Source: an uncultured Myxococcales bacterium (lineage in GTDB: Bacteria > Myxococcota_A > UBA9042). Taken from it: a stretch of DNA of 64,000 nt. Location: contig CAISBR010000135.1 of assembly GCA_903883645.1 (NCBI GenBank), forward strand, positions 42,413 to 106,412, given 5' to 3'. Position 1 is the stretch's first letter. Each line of letters opens with the position of its first letter. The translations under genes were made by a program, and so were the position numbers. Under the pieces are notes generated by a model. The model worked only from the letters and a program-made list of their open reading frames with translations. It had not been told where the DNA came from and did no database searches. This document shows positions 35,853 to 45,821 of this stretch, piece by piece.

Positions 35853-38800
35853 ATGTCCAAGCAAGCGAAGGTAGCCCCATGTGGCTCTAGCGATCGGCAA
35901 TCTATTCAAGAGTTTTTACTGCGTCGTAGCCTTAGCCGAATCGGCAGTTTGCTGATCGCGGTGATCTTTGCGGCCGCATGTAGTCGCCAAGCCCCGCCAC
36001 CGGCCACGGCTCCTGGTCAGGGGGCTGCTAGTGCTTCAAGTTCTGGCACTTCTGGCACTTCTGGCACTTCTGCCAGTCTTGCTGCGCAACTGCCGGCGGC
36101 GGCGACCGTCACTTTTGCGATGCCTCGCGGCGATGTGGCGTTGCCAAGCATGGGCGCGGTGGCGTTTGATCGGCCGATGGTGCCGCTGTCAGCCGTGGAT
36201 GTGCCTGCAGCTGCTACGCAAGTTAGCCTTGACCCGCCTACGCCGCTGCGCGTGCAATGGCTGGGCACATCGACGTTGGGGCTGTGGCCGACCAAGCCGC
36301 TGGCTCCGGCGACGCGGTATACGGTCAAGCTGCAGGGATTCCACGCACTCGATGGCAAGGAAGTTGCTGCTTTTTCGTGGCAATTTCGCACTTCGCTGCC
36401 GCACGTGATCCGCGCTTGGCCGCACTCTGGCGAAGACCATGTCGATCCCCACAGCCGCATCGCCCTTGAATTCGACCAGCCCGTCGATCTCGCCAGCGTC
36501 GAAAAACTGGCTCACCTCGAAGTCAAAGACGCTGCGGCCCCGCAGCTCAAAGCACTGCCGGCCACCGCCGCCGACTTGGAGTGGCTGCACCGCCGCGACC
36601 CCGATCCCACGGCACAGGCTGCGGATCTGCAGGCGCGGATTGTTATTTTGCAGCCCAAGACGCCGCTTCCCGTCGATTTCGATGTAGCCCTGATTCTTGC
36701 AGCGGGTCTGCACGGCCAGGCCGGGCCAGAGGTATCTGAAGCGCCATATCGGTACGACTTCCATACACTTGGGCCACTCAATATCGTCAGCGCGGCGTGC
36801 GACGCCCCGTGCGACCCCGACGCCTGGACCCCGGTACACGTCGCCTTTAACAACAACTTGGCCGACACGCCCAAAGAACTGCTGGCCAAGTGGATTACCG
36901 TAGAGCCGTCGCCGCCTGGCCTTGAGGTGATGTGCTGGGGCTCGGACTGCTCGCTGCACGCAGACCCCGTGGTCGTGCCAGGCAAGCCCGCAAAGTCGGC
37001 ATGGCAGCCGGGCCAGGTCTACACGATCAAGGTAGCCGCGGGCTTTAAGGATCACTGGGCGCAAACCCTAAAAGACAGCAAAACGTTTACGGTGACGATG
37101 GGGCACCGGCTGCCGTCGCTGGCGGCTGCGACGGAGGGCACGTTCTTTGAGCGCGCCGAGGGGCCTCACCGCTACGGCATCGATCTGCGCAACGTGCCCA
37201 TGGTGAAAGGTAGGGCCATGAAGGTGTCGCGCAGCAACCTGGCCAAGGTCCTCGATCAGCTCTCGGATCATCCGGTTCCGGCCGGTCAGCGCCCCTTGCC
37301 GCCGCCGCGCTTTGAATTCAATCTCGACCTAGGCCTGCAGGGCAGCAGCCAGCCCGACACCGATGCGCGGCGCATCATCGACCTCGACAAATGGCTCGAC
37401 AACAAGCCGGGCGCGCTGCTGATCGATGTGGTGGCGGCGGATAGCAAGCTTTCGGCCGACCTGAGTTTGCGCGAGCTCGTATCGGTGACGGACCTGCAGG
37501 TGATGGCAAAAACCAGCACCAAGTCCACGATTTTCTGGGTGACATCGCTCAAGACGGGTCTGCCAGTTGCCGGCGCCGATGTCGCGGTGGTCGATGCCAC
37601 CGGCAATCAAGTCTGGCGCGGCGCCAGCAACGCCCAGGGCTTGGTCAGCGGACCTGGCAATCTAGTGACTGAAACCCGCTACTCCGGCGAAGACGAGGTG
37701 CCGCAAGGTAACGACGTCAAGACCGTGCTCGCCAGCAAAGACGACGACTGGACATGGCTGCGCTTAGACGGCAGCTTGACGAGCGGCAGTTTCTGGGATG
37801 GCGACGGCAACGGGGGACGGCGCGGCGTCTTGTTTGCCGATAAGAATGTCTACAAACGTGGCGAGCCGGTGCGCTTCAAGGGCATCGTCCGCACGCTCGA
37901 AGCCACCGGGCTGGCGTTCGCCAAAGCTGGCGACACGATTGAACTTGAACTGCATGATCCAGAAGGGCATCCCCAGGCAACATTGGCCACGACCGTGTCG
38001 CAGCTCGGCAGCTTTGACGGGCAACTGAGCTTGCCGGCGACCGCCGCATACGGCACTTGGTCGCTGGTTGCCAAGTGGGGCACCACCAGCATCGCCTGTG
38101 ACTTTCAGGTGTTAGTTTACCGCACCCCCAAGTTCAAGATGAGCGCCACGGTAGCCAAGCCCCACTACACCGTGGGCGACGTGGTGACAGGCGACGTGCT
38201 GGCCAGCTACTACAGCGGCGGCCCGCTCGACAATGCGCCACTGACCGTAGCCGTTTCTAGCTTCGCTAGCACCTTTGAACCACCCGGCTGGCAAGGATTT
38301 TCATTCGAGCCCGGCTTCGACACCAGCCCAAGCTGGAGCCACAGCAGCCAGTCGCGACTCGACGCCAAGGGGCACAACAGCTTTTCTTTACCAACCAAGC
38401 AGTTGCACTTCAACAGCTCGCAGCAGTTCGAGGCGGAGTTCACGGCCACAGACCCCAACGACCAGCCGATCGCCGCGCGCACCCACGGGTGGCTACACCC
38501 CAGCAGCGCGCATGTGGGTGTGCGTCTTAGCGAAAATTGGTACCAGGCGGGCAAGCCGATGCTCATCGAGGTCATCGCTACGGATGTCGACGGCAAGCCG
38601 CTGACGGGTGTGCCGCTGGGCGTGCAGCTCGTGAGGCGCGAGTTCAAGCAGGTGCGGCAGGCGACGATCGGCGGCCAGTTTGAGTGGGTGACGACGCCGG
38701 TCGAAGTGCCCGCGGGCGACTGTGCGCTGACGTCGGCTAGCCAACCCGTCACGTGTGCCCAGATTCCGCCGCAGGCCGGGTCCTACACCGTGCAAGTGGT

Positions 38801-41705
38801 CGCAACGGATGCGCAAGGTCGCAAAAGTATTGCACATGCTTACGCTTTCGTCGCCGGTGCGGATGCGGTTGCCTTTGACCGTGATCACGAAGATAGCGCC
38901 GTGCTGGTGGCCGACAAGCTGCGCTACAAGGTCGGTGATGTGGCCAAGCTGCTGCTAAAGAACAAGGTTGGTGGCAAGCGCGCTCTAATTACGCTTGAGC
39001 GCGACGGCGTGCTTGAGACGCGGTCTCTCGACCTAGCGGGCGATGTGACGACCATCGAAGTGGCGATCGAGGCCAAGCACCAGCCGAATTTCTTTGTATG
39101 CGCGGCGGTCTTTAGTGGGCGAAAGGCGCCGGCCGAAGTGGGCAAGCCCGACTTGGGCAGTCCGCAGCTCGAGAACGACGTGATCAACATTGCGGTCGAT
39201 ACGGCCGATCGCGCGACGACGCTGAAGCTGACGCCCGACAAGACGCGGCACCGCCCGGGCGAAGAAGTGAGTGTGGCGCTCGACTTGCGCGACGCGGCTG
39301 GGCAGCCCGTGGCGGGCGAGGTGACCCTGTGGGCGGTCGACGAAGGTGTGCTGGCGCTGACCAACCATCAAACGCCGGACCCCTTGGCCGACTTGTTTGC
39401 GCCGGCGCAGCGCGGTGTAGGCGATTTCGCGACCGTCGAAGCTCTGGTTCGCGGCAAGCTGGGCGAAGAAAAGGGTGCCGATGGTGGCGGCGGCGGAATT
39501 GGGCACAATCGCTCCGACTTGCGCGACGTGGCAGTGTGGCTGCCGAGCCTGGCGGTGGGGGCCAACGGCCAGGCGACGGCAAAGTTCAAATTGCCCGAAA
39601 ATCTGACTACTTTCAGGGTTATGGCGGTCGCAACCTCCGGGCCCGATCGCGCAGGCCATGGCCAGGCGGCGATCCAGGTCGACAAGCCGCTGATGCTGCT
39701 GGCGACGTGGCCGCGGCAGGTGCACCTGGGCGACACCTTCGAAGTGGCCGTGGTGGCACGCAATCGCAGCCCGGGCGAGCTCCGCGGCGCAGCGAAACTG
39801 ACACTGACGGCCGACAGTGGCCAAGGCGCGATCGCGGGCGATGCCGAGAAAGCGCTTGTAATTTCTAAGGATACCAGCACGGAGCTCGGCTTCAAGGTGC
39901 GCGCAACCCATGCTGGGCGCTTCAAGGTCGCCCTGCATGTCGATGCCGCGGGTGCCAAGGGCGACGACGGCAAGCCGCTGCACGAGTCCGATGGTATTGA
40001 AGATACAGTCGAAGTTGTAGACCCAGCACTGGTCGAAACCGTCGCCACGTACGACGAGAGCAGCGGCCCGGCCAAGCAGGCTATCGAAAAAGCCCAAGCG
40101 CGGCCTGGAGTTGGTGGGCTCGAGATCTCGGCCTCGGCCAACGGCCTGATCGGGATTCGCGGCGCGCTCGACTTCTTGGTCGAGTACCCCTACGGCTGCA
40201 CCGAGCAACTGACATCGCAACTGCTCGCCCTGCTTTGGAAAGATCAAGTCTCGAGCGCGTTTGACCTGAGCGAGACCGACAAGCAGAAAGTGCGCGCAAT
40301 GGCTCAAGAAGCGGTGGACCAGATTGTGGCGCGCCGGGTCTTTGGCGGGGGCGGGCTACGGCTCTGGCCGGGCGACGGCGAGGCCGATTTGCATGCGACG
40401 GCGTGGGCGCTGCGGGTGCTCGTCGATGCCAAGGGCGATGGCCTACGGGTCGACCCCGACCTGCTCCGCGACGGGCCGGCCTGGCTGCGGCAGCGGCTGT
40501 CGCCTAGCCCGGGGCAGCTGCATCTGGATAGGTTCGGCAACGAAAGTCCGCAAGCGCCCCCAACGCTCGACGACCAGGCGATGGTGGTGGCGACGCTGGC
40601 GGCCCTGGGTCAGCCGGCGGACGGCGATGTAGATCTCCTGTTCGCCAAGCGGCAAGAGCTAAGTCCATCTGGGCAGTTGTGGCTCGCCGAGGCGGCGATG
40701 GTCGATGCCACTGGGGCCGAAAAGGCTCGCACGCTGGTCAACGACTTGCTGCGCGTGCTGCATGTTGATGCGGCCACGGCGCACCTGGAACAGTCTGAAA
40801 GTATGGGCTGGTCGTCCGAAGTGCGCACCAACGCGCAACTGCTGGCGGTCATGCTCAAAGCCACCCCCGACCAGCCGATGCTAAGTCGGGTGGCGCGCTG
40901 GTTGCTCGACCGACGCGGCCCACAGTCGCGCAGCAGTACCCAAGAAAATGCCTGGATTTTGCGGAGCTTGGGCACGTATCTGCAGCAGCGCGACCACGGC
41001 GGCGACCTGAACCTGCAGGTGCAGCTGGGCGACAAGAAGCTCGCGCCCGCCCGTCTGAGTCACCGCGCGCTAGATCCCTGGAAGGTCTTGATCGGGCAGG
41101 ATGATCTAGCCAAGGGCACCTCGAATCTGCTGCTCGACAAAGACGGCGCGGGCACTCTGTACTACACGCTTCGCTATAGCTACGCGCTGGCAGTTGAGGC
41201 TGAAGTCGCTAAAAATGCAGGCTTCTTTGTCAAGCGTGCGGTCGTCGACGAAGGCGGGCGCACGGGCTTTGACCACATCGACCGCGGCCAGAACGTTATT
41301 GTGACCGTGCTGCTGTTGGCCGACCGCGACCGCGACGACGTTGCCGTGGTCGATCAGCTGCCCGCGGGCTTAGAACCGATGGATTTGTCACTCGAAACAT
41401 CGACCAAGTCTGTGCAGGCTACTCTTGACCGTTTGCGCGGCGCAGTGCTGGGTGCAGACGCCAACCTGCTGCCAACCGCCGGTCCGCAACGCGCCCCCGC
41501 GCACGACATCGTCAGCCACCGCGAGCTCGCCGGGCGCGAAGTGCGGTGGTTTGTCGACCACTTGCCGCAAGGTATGCACACGTTCAGCTATGTGGCGCGG
41601 GCAGCGGTGCGCGGCGATTTCTTGGGCCGCGGTGTCCGGGCCGAGGCCATGTATCGCCCTGAAGTCTTTGGCACTTCGGGTCCCAACCGCCTGCGGGTCG
41701 ACTAG
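35853..41705 (+). CDS. Bacterial alpha-2-macroglobulin lipoprotein with thioester motif (YfhM-like)
   Basis: ATG 35853 has GAGG six bases upstream and lies just after a promoter-like element. The signal region (LIAVIFAAAC) is a lipobox, followed by a Ser/Gly/Thr linker. The 1950-residue product has macroglobulin-type beta domains (for example LFADKNVYKRGEPVRFKGIV), the HNRSDLRDVAVWLPSL region before the thioester domain, and the motif YGCTEQ, with Cys1449 and Gln1452 able to form the internal thioester. The C-terminal receptor-like domain ends REVRWFVDHLPQGMHTFSY. Bacterial A2Ms are periplasmic protease traps that covalently catch attacking proteases. The gene is followed after 15 bp by pbpC, the same linkage as E. 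coli yfhM-pbpC, pointing to joint envelope repair or defence. Confidence 0.95.
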   Translation: MSKQAKVAPCGSSDRQSIQEFLLRRSLSRIGSLLIAVIFAAACSRQAPPPATAPGQGAASASSSGTSGTSGTSASLAAQLPAAATVTFAMPRGDVALPSMGAVAFDRPMVPLSAVDVPAAATQVSLDPPTPLRVQWLGTSTLGLWPTKPLAPATRYTVKLQGFHALDGKEVAAFSWQFRTSLPHVIRAWPHSGEDHVDPHSRIALEFDQPVDLASVEKLAHLEVKDAAAPQLKALPATAADLEWLHRRDPDPTAQAADLQARIVILQPKTPLPVDFDVALILAAGLHGQAGPEVSEAPYRYDFHTLGPLNIVSAACDAPCDPDAWTPVHVAFNNNLADTPKELLAKWITVEPSPPGLEVMCWGSDCSLHADPVVVPGKPAKSAWQPGQVYTIKVAAGFKDHWAQTLKDSKTFTVTMGHRLPSLAAATEGTFFERAEGPHRYGIDLRNVPMVKGRAMKVSRSNLAKVLDQLSDHPVPAGQRPLPPPRFEFNLDLGLQGSSQPDTDARRIIDLDKWLDNKPGALLIDVVAADSKLSADLSLRELVSVTDLQVMAKTSTKSTIFWVTSLKTGLPVAGADVAVVDATGNQVWRGASNAQGLVSGPGNLVTETRYSGEDEVPQGNDVKTVLASKDDDWTWLRLDGSLTSGSFWDGDGNGGRRGVLFADKNVYKRGEPVRFKGIVRTLEATGLAFAKAGDTIELELHDPEGHPQATLATTVSQLGSFDGQLSLPATAAYGTWSLVAKWGTTSIACDFQVLVYRTPKFKMSATVAKPHYTVGDVVTGDVLASYYSGGPLDNAPLTVAVSSFASTFEPPGWQGFSFEPGFDTSPSWSHSSQSRLDAKGHNSFSLPTKQLHFNSSQQFEAEFTATDPNDQPIAARTHGWLHPSSAHVGVRLSENWYQAGKPMLIEVIATDVDGKPLTGVPLGVQLVRREFKQVRQATIGGQFEWVTTPVEVPAGDCALTSASQPVTCAQIPPQAGSYTVQVVATDAQGRKSIAHAYAFVAGADAVAFDRDHEDSAVLVADKLRYKVGDVAKLLLKNKVGGKRALITLERDGVLETRSLDLAGDVTTIEVAIEAKHQPNFFVCAAVFSGRKAPAEVGKPDLGSPQLENDVINIAVDTADRATTLKLTPDKTRHRPGEEVSVALDLRDAAGQPVAGEVTLWAVDEGVLALTNHQTPDPLADLFAPAQRGVGDFATVEALVRGKLGEEKGADGGGGGIGHNRSDLRDVAVWLPSLAVGANGQATAKFKLPENLTTFRVMAVATSGPDRAGHGQAAIQVDKPLMLLATWPRQVHLGDTFEVAVVARNRSPGELRGAAKLTLTADSGQGAIAGDAEKALVISKDTSTELGFKVRATHAGRFKVALHVDAAGAKGDDGKPLHESDGIEDTVEVVDPALVETVATYDESSGPAKQAIEKAQARPGVGGLEISASANGLIGIRGALDFLVEYPYGCTEQLTSQLLALLWKDQVSSAFDLSETDKQKVRAMAQEAVDQIVARRVFGGGGLRLWPGDGEADLHATAWALRVLVDAKGDGLRVDPDLLRDGPAWLRQRLSPSPGQLHLDRFGNESPQAPPTLDDQAMVVATLAALGQPADGDVDLLFAKRQELSPSGQLWLAEAAMVDATGAEKARTLVNDLLRVLHVDAATAHLEQSESMGWSSEVRTNAQLLAVMLKATPDQPMLSRVARWLLDRRGPQSRSSTQENAWILRSLGTYLQQRDHGGDLNLQVQLGDKKLAPARLSHRALDPWKVLIGQDDLAKGTSNLLLDKDGAGTLYYTLRYSYALAVEAEVAKNAGFFVKRAVVDEGGRTGFDHIDRGQNVIVTVLLLADRDRDDVAVVDQLPAGLEPMDLSLETSTKSVQATLDRLRGAVLGADANLLPTAGPQRAPAHDIVSHRELAGREVRWFVDHLPQGMHTFSYVARAAVRGDFLGRGVRAEAMYRPEVFGTSGPNRLRVD
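36041..36072 (+). repeat. 9-bp minisatellite in the A2M linker
   Basis: TTCTGGCAC is repeated three times perfectly and continues for five more bases, coding for SGTSGTSGTS in the linker after the lipobox. The unit keeps frame, so copy-number change would lengthen or shorten the tether without disrupting the protein. Confidence 0.8.
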
Positions 41706-41720
41706 CAGGCCCGCGGCGCC

Positions 41721-44186
41721 ATGAGCCTACCTTCCGCCGACCGCAGCGACCCGCTCGCCGCGCAGCAACGTGCCGGCCGCCAGCACAAGTGGCGCCGGCG
41801 ACGTTGGAAGATCGCGCTTGCACTCACAATGGTGGCATTGCTTGGGCTGTGGTTGGTGCGTGGCCGCTGGGCAATTCCGGCCAACCCGGGCGAGGTGCTG
41901 GCGCAGCACTATGCGAGTACGCGTCTGGTCGATCGCCATGGCCGCGTCCTAGAATTGTGGACCGGCTCCGCGCACACCCACCATCGCCCGGTCGAGCTAG
42001 CCCGCGTGGCACCGCAGCTCGTCGCAGCAACTTTGGCCCTCGAAGATCAGCGGTTTTGGCAGCATCCGGGTGTAGATATGGTCGCAACTGCTCGGGCTGC
42101 TTGGCAAAACCTGCGCGCCGGCTACGTGGTATCGGGCGCATCGACCCTGACCCAGCAGCTGTGCAAGTGGCTCGACCCGCGTCCGCGTACCTTGGGCAAC
42201 AAGGCCATCGAGGCGATCGAGGCGCTGCAGCTCGAAGGCTTGCTCGACAAGCGCGAAATTCTAGAGCTTTACCTGTCGTACGCCCCCTACGGTGGTCTGC
42301 AGCGCGGCGTAGAGCAGGCCTCGCTGGCGTGGCTGGGCAAGACCCCGGCTGACGTGACGCTCGCCGAAGCCGCGTGGCTCGCGGTGCTGCCGCGTTCCCC
42401 TTCGCGGCTCGATCCCGGGCGCGATCCCACTGCGGCGATGGCCGACCAGCGCTCCCTACTGCACAAGATGCGCGCCCTTGGCTGGATTTCGGATTCCGAG
42501 TTGCAGGTGGCGCTTGCGCAGAAAATTGCGGTGGTGACCGACCCGACTCGCCACCGCGCTCCACACTTGGCCGCCTGGATTGCCGAGCATTTACCGGGCG
42601 TTCTGCTCGATCGACCGCGCGCCATCCGCACCACCATCGACGCGGAGCTGTGCGAGGCCGTCGCGGCGCGGGCCCGGACGCACCTCGCTACGCTGTCGAA
42701 CCGGGCCGTGGGCAACGCCGCCGTCGTGGCGATCGACCTTGAGACGAGCGAAGTGCGCGTCATGGTGGGCTCTACGGCCTATGGCGATGCGACGCATCTG
42801 GGTGCCAACAACGGCGCCGTGGCGCTGCGGCAGCCCGGATCGACTATCAAAGCCTTCACGTACGCGGCTGCCTTTGCCGGCAGCGCTTCGCCCGCCACGC
42901 TGCTGCCCGACCTTGCTGCGGTGTACGGCACGCCGACGGGGGCCTGGATTCCCCAGAATTACGGCGAAACTACCCACGGACCGGTGCGCGCGCGGGTGGC
43001 TCTGGCCTCGAGCCTCAACCTGCCGGCGGTGTACATGGCCGAGCAAATCGGCCTTGAGCGACTGCTGCGCACCCTGGCCGAGGCGGGGCTCGATTCGCTC
43101 AGCCGCGACGCCAGCCACTACGGCCTTGGGCTGACGCTCGGCGACGGCGAGGTGTCGCTACTCGAATTAACCAATGCATTTGCGATGCTAGGGCGACTAG
43201 GTCGCTTTCGTCCGGCCAAGTTGATCGACGAGGTGGTCGGCTGGCAGGGCGAGTCGGCGCGGCCGCCGCTGGTCGATGGGCGGCAGGTGTTGCCGACCCA
43301 GGCGGTCTGGCAAGTTCTGGATGTGCTGAGCGATCCTCAGGCACGGATGCTCAGTTTTGGCCGCGGTGGGCCCCTCGAGATGCCCTTCGACATGGCTGCC
43401 AAGACTGGAACTAGCAAGGGCTTTCGCGACAATTGGGCCCTTGGCGTCACCACTCGCTACGCCGTCGGGGTGTGGGTCGGCAACTTCGACGGGACCCCCA
43501 TGCGCGACGTGAGCGGTGTGACCGGCGCAGCGCCCTTGCTCCGCGACGTGATGTTGCTTCTGCACGGCGACCATCCGCCCGCGCCGTTTGAGCGCCCCGA
43601 AGGTCTTGTGCGCACTGCTATTTGTCCCCTTTCGGGCCATGCCTGGACACTGCTCTGTGGCGCCTCGCACACGGAGTGGCTGCGCCCAGACCAAGTGCCG
43701 GGCCCGTGTGACTGGCACGCCGAGGCGCGCATTGACCGGCGCAATGGCCTGCTTGCCGGCGCAAATTGCCTCGAGAATCAGGTGACGCTGCGCCATGGCT
43801 TCCGCCCGCCCGGGCAGTACGCAGAATGGGCCCAGGGCCGCGAAGGCCTGTTGCCCGCACGTTTTTCGCCCCTTTGCCCAGATCCGAATACGGTCCAAGC
43901 ACCGTCACGGACGACTGTGCGGATTTTGCAGCCGGTCGATGGCGCCGTGCTGGTCCTCGATCCGCATACCCACGCGGCCGATCGCCAAGTCGCCCTGCGG
44001 GCCGAGGTGAGCGACACGGCGGCGCTGCTCACTTGGCGAGTCGACGGTCAGGTGTTGGCGCACGGTGTCTCCGCCGCCAGCCAAACGCTGTGGACGCCAC
44101 AACTAGGTGAACATAGTGTAGTTGTCGAGGTTGCGCGGCCCAGTGGGGCGCCCATTCACGCCCGCGCCCGCGTCACAGTGCACTGA
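41721..44186 (+). CDS. pbpC: Penicillin-binding protein 1C
   Basis: A bifunctional peptidoglycan synthase layout is visible. A transmembrane helix (IALALTMVALLGLWLV) is followed by a GT51 glycosyltransferase domain with catalytic Glu108 in LEDQRFWQHPG and GASTLTQQL. The transpeptidase has Ser374-Thr-Ile-Lys377 (PGSTIKAF), the SLN motif in SSLNLPAVYM and Lys561-Thr-Gly (AKTGTSKG). The C-terminal part is a BiPBP_C-like domain with four Cys in the linking region. At 821 residues it is close to the E. coli protein (770). It starts 15 bp after the A2M stop, so the two genes are likely cotranscribed and coupled. Confidence 0.95.
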   Translation: MSLPSADRSDPLAAQQRAGRQHKWRRRRWKIALALTMVALLGLWLVRGRWAIPANPGEVLAQHYASTRLVDRHGRVLELWTGSAHTHHRPVELARVAPQLVAATLALEDQRFWQHPGVDMVATARAAWQNLRAGYVVSGASTLTQQLCKWLDPRPRTLGNKAIEAIEALQLEGLLDKREILELYLSYAPYGGLQRGVEQASLAWLGKTPADVTLAEAAWLAVLPRSPSRLDPGRDPTAAMADQRSLLHKMRALGWISDSELQVALAQKIAVVTDPTRHRAPHLAAWIAEHLPGVLLDRPRAIRTTIDAELCEAVAARARTHLATLSNRAVGNAAVVAIDLETSEVRVMVGSTAYGDATHLGANNGAVALRQPGSTIKAFTYAAAFAGSASPATLLPDLAAVYGTPTGAWIPQNYGETTHGPVRARVALASSLNLPAVYMAEQIGLERLLRTLAEAGLDSLSRDASHYGLGLTLGDGEVSLLELTNAFAMLGRLGRFRPAKLIDEVVGWQGESARPPLVDGRQVLPTQAVWQVLDVLSDPQARMLSFGRGGPLEMPFDMAAKTGTSKGFRDNWALGVTTRYAVGVWVGNFDGTPMRDVSGVTGAAPLLRDVMLLLHGDHPPAPFERPEGLVRTAICPLSGHAWTLLCGASHTEWLRPDQVPGPCDWHAEARIDRRNGLLAGANCLENQVTLRHGFRPPGQYAEWAQGREGLLPARFSPLCPDPNTVQAPSRTTVRILQPVDGAVLVLDPHTHAADRQVALRAEVSDTAALLTWRVDGQVLAHGVSAASQTLWTPQLGEHSVVVEVARPSGAPIHARARVTVH

Positions 44187-44246
44187 CGGCGCCTGCCCGA
44201 CATGGTAAGCTATACCGCCGCGCCAGAACGCGCCCGTCAGGATCCG

Positions 44247-45803
44247 ATGCGCACCTTCGACCTTTCCCAGCCTTTGCAGCTCGCCGACGTCATTGAGATT
44301 GCCCACGCCCACTGCCAACCCGTGCTTGGCCCCGCCGCCCGTCGCCGCGTCGAGCGCGCCCGCGCCGTGGTCGATGCCTTTGTCGCGGAGCACGAGACGC
44401 CGCGCTACGGCATCAATACCGGCTTTGGCGCGCTGGCCGAAGTGGTGATCGCCGACACCCAAATCGCAGAATTACAAACTAATCTAGTGCGTTCCCATGC
44501 CTGCGGCGTCGGGGCACTCCTGCCCACGCCGGCTGTGCGGGCGATGATGTTGCTGCGTGCGCAAGTGCTCGCCGCCGGCCACAGCGGTGTGCGGCCCGTG
44601 GTGATCGATCGCCTGTGCGAGCTTTTGGCGCGCGGTGTGCACCCGCTGGTGCCGTGCCAAGGCTCGGTGGGGGCATCGGGCGATCTGGCGCCGCTGGCCC
44701 ACTTGGCGCTCGCCCTCATCGGCGAAGGTCAGGTCGAGATCGATGGGCAAGTGCACCCCGGCAGTGCGATTCAAGCCCTTACCGGCATTGAACCCGTTGT
44801 TTTGCAAGCTAAAGAGGGCCTATCTCTCATCAACGGCACCCAAGCCATGACGGCGATTGCCGCGCTCGCCCTCGACGCTGCCGAGCGCCTGTGCCGGGCC
44901 GCCGACATGGCCGGTGCGCTGACAGTCGAAGCCCAACTGGCTACTGACAAAGCTTTTGATATGCGTATCATTGGCTTGCGCCCTTATCCGGGTGCGATGC
45001 TCGCCGCAGCCAACCTCCGCGCGCTGACCGCAGGTAGCCCGCTTATCGCCTCGCACGCCGGGCCGACCGACCATAAGGTCCAGGATCCGTACAGCATTCG
45101 CTGCATGCCACAGGTTCACGGCGCGGTGCGCGACGCTCTCGCTCATGTGCGGTCTATCCTCGAGGTCGAGATCAATTCGGTCACCGATAACCCTCTGATC
45201 TTCATCGACGAAGGCGTAGATCCCCGCCACGGCGCCATCCTGTCGGGCGGCAATTTCCACGGCCAACCGGTGGCGATCGCCTGTGACTTAGCCCGCACGG
45301 CGCTGACATCACTGGCTTCGATGTCCGAGCGACGTATCGAGCAACTAGTCAATCCAGCGCTGAATTCGGGCCTGCCGCCGTTCTTGGCCCGCCACAGCGG
45401 TCTGCACTCGGGCTTTATGATCGCACAAGTGACTGCCGCAGCATTAGTTAGCGAAAGCAAAGGGTTGTCGATGCCAGCCTCGGTCGACTCGATCCCGTCG
45501 TCAGCCAACAAAGAAGATCACGTGTCGATGGGCACGATTGCCTCGCGACGGTTCGCCGACGTGGTGGCCAATGCGGAGTTTGTGGTGGCGATTGAGCTTC
45601 TGGCGGCGGCCCAGGGCATCGATATGCGTGCGCCGCTGCAGCCCGGCCCGCTAACGGGCGCGATCTGGCAGACGATTCGCGATGTTGTGCCCTCTGTGAC
45701 CGCCGATCGCGTCTTGGCCGGCGACATTGCCGCCGCGACGGACCTTCTGCGCAGTGGCCGGCTTGAGACTGCCCTTGCCGAACTTGGTGTACCGCTCGCC
45801 TAA
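44247..45803 (+). CDS. hutH: Histidine ammonia-lyase
   Basis: The enzyme deaminates L-histidine to trans-urocanate, the first step of histidine degradation. The MIO-forming triad Ala143-Ser144-Gly145 sits in GSVGASGDLAPLAHLAL, and YGINTGFG near the N-terminus, GNFHGQP and the C-terminal SIPSSANKEDHVSMG are typical family segments. The length of 518 is normal. ATG 44247 has AGGA five bases upstream; ATG 44202 would add a 15-residue extension with no homology. It lies 61 bp after pbpC on the same strand. No other hut gene is present, so the pathway genes must lie elsewhere or HutH acts alone. Confidence 0.96.
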   Translation: MRTFDLSQPLQLADVIEIAHAHCQPVLGPAARRRVERARAVVDAFVAEHETPRYGINTGFGALAEVVIADTQIAELQTNLVRSHACGVGALLPTPAVRAMMLLRAQVLAAGHSGVRPVVIDRLCELLARGVHPLVPCQGSVGASGDLAPLAHLALALIGEGQVEIDGQVHPGSAIQALTGIEPVVLQAKEGLSLINGTQAMTAIAALALDAAERLCRAADMAGALTVEAQLATDKAFDMRIIGLRPYPGAMLAAANLRALTAGSPLIASHAGPTDHKVQDPYSIRCMPQVHGAVRDALAHVRSILEVEINSVTDNPLIFIDEGVDPRHGAILSGGNFHGQPVAIACDLARTALTSLASMSERRIEQLVNPALNSGLPPFLARHSGLHSGFMIAQVTAAALVSESKGLSMPASVDSIPSSANKEDHVSMGTIASRRFADVVANAEFVVAIELLAAAQGIDMRAPLQPGPLTGAIWQTIRDVVPSVTADRVLAGDIAAATDLLRSGRLETALAELGVPLA

Positions 45804-45821
45804 CTCCGCTTAAAGGTTCAC

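Noticed and set aside
39033..40307. A 424-codon open frame antisense to the A2M gene
   Set aside because: It lies wholly opposite a strongly supported gene with family motifs, has no signal or domain of its own, and long antisense frames are expected in high-GC DNA.
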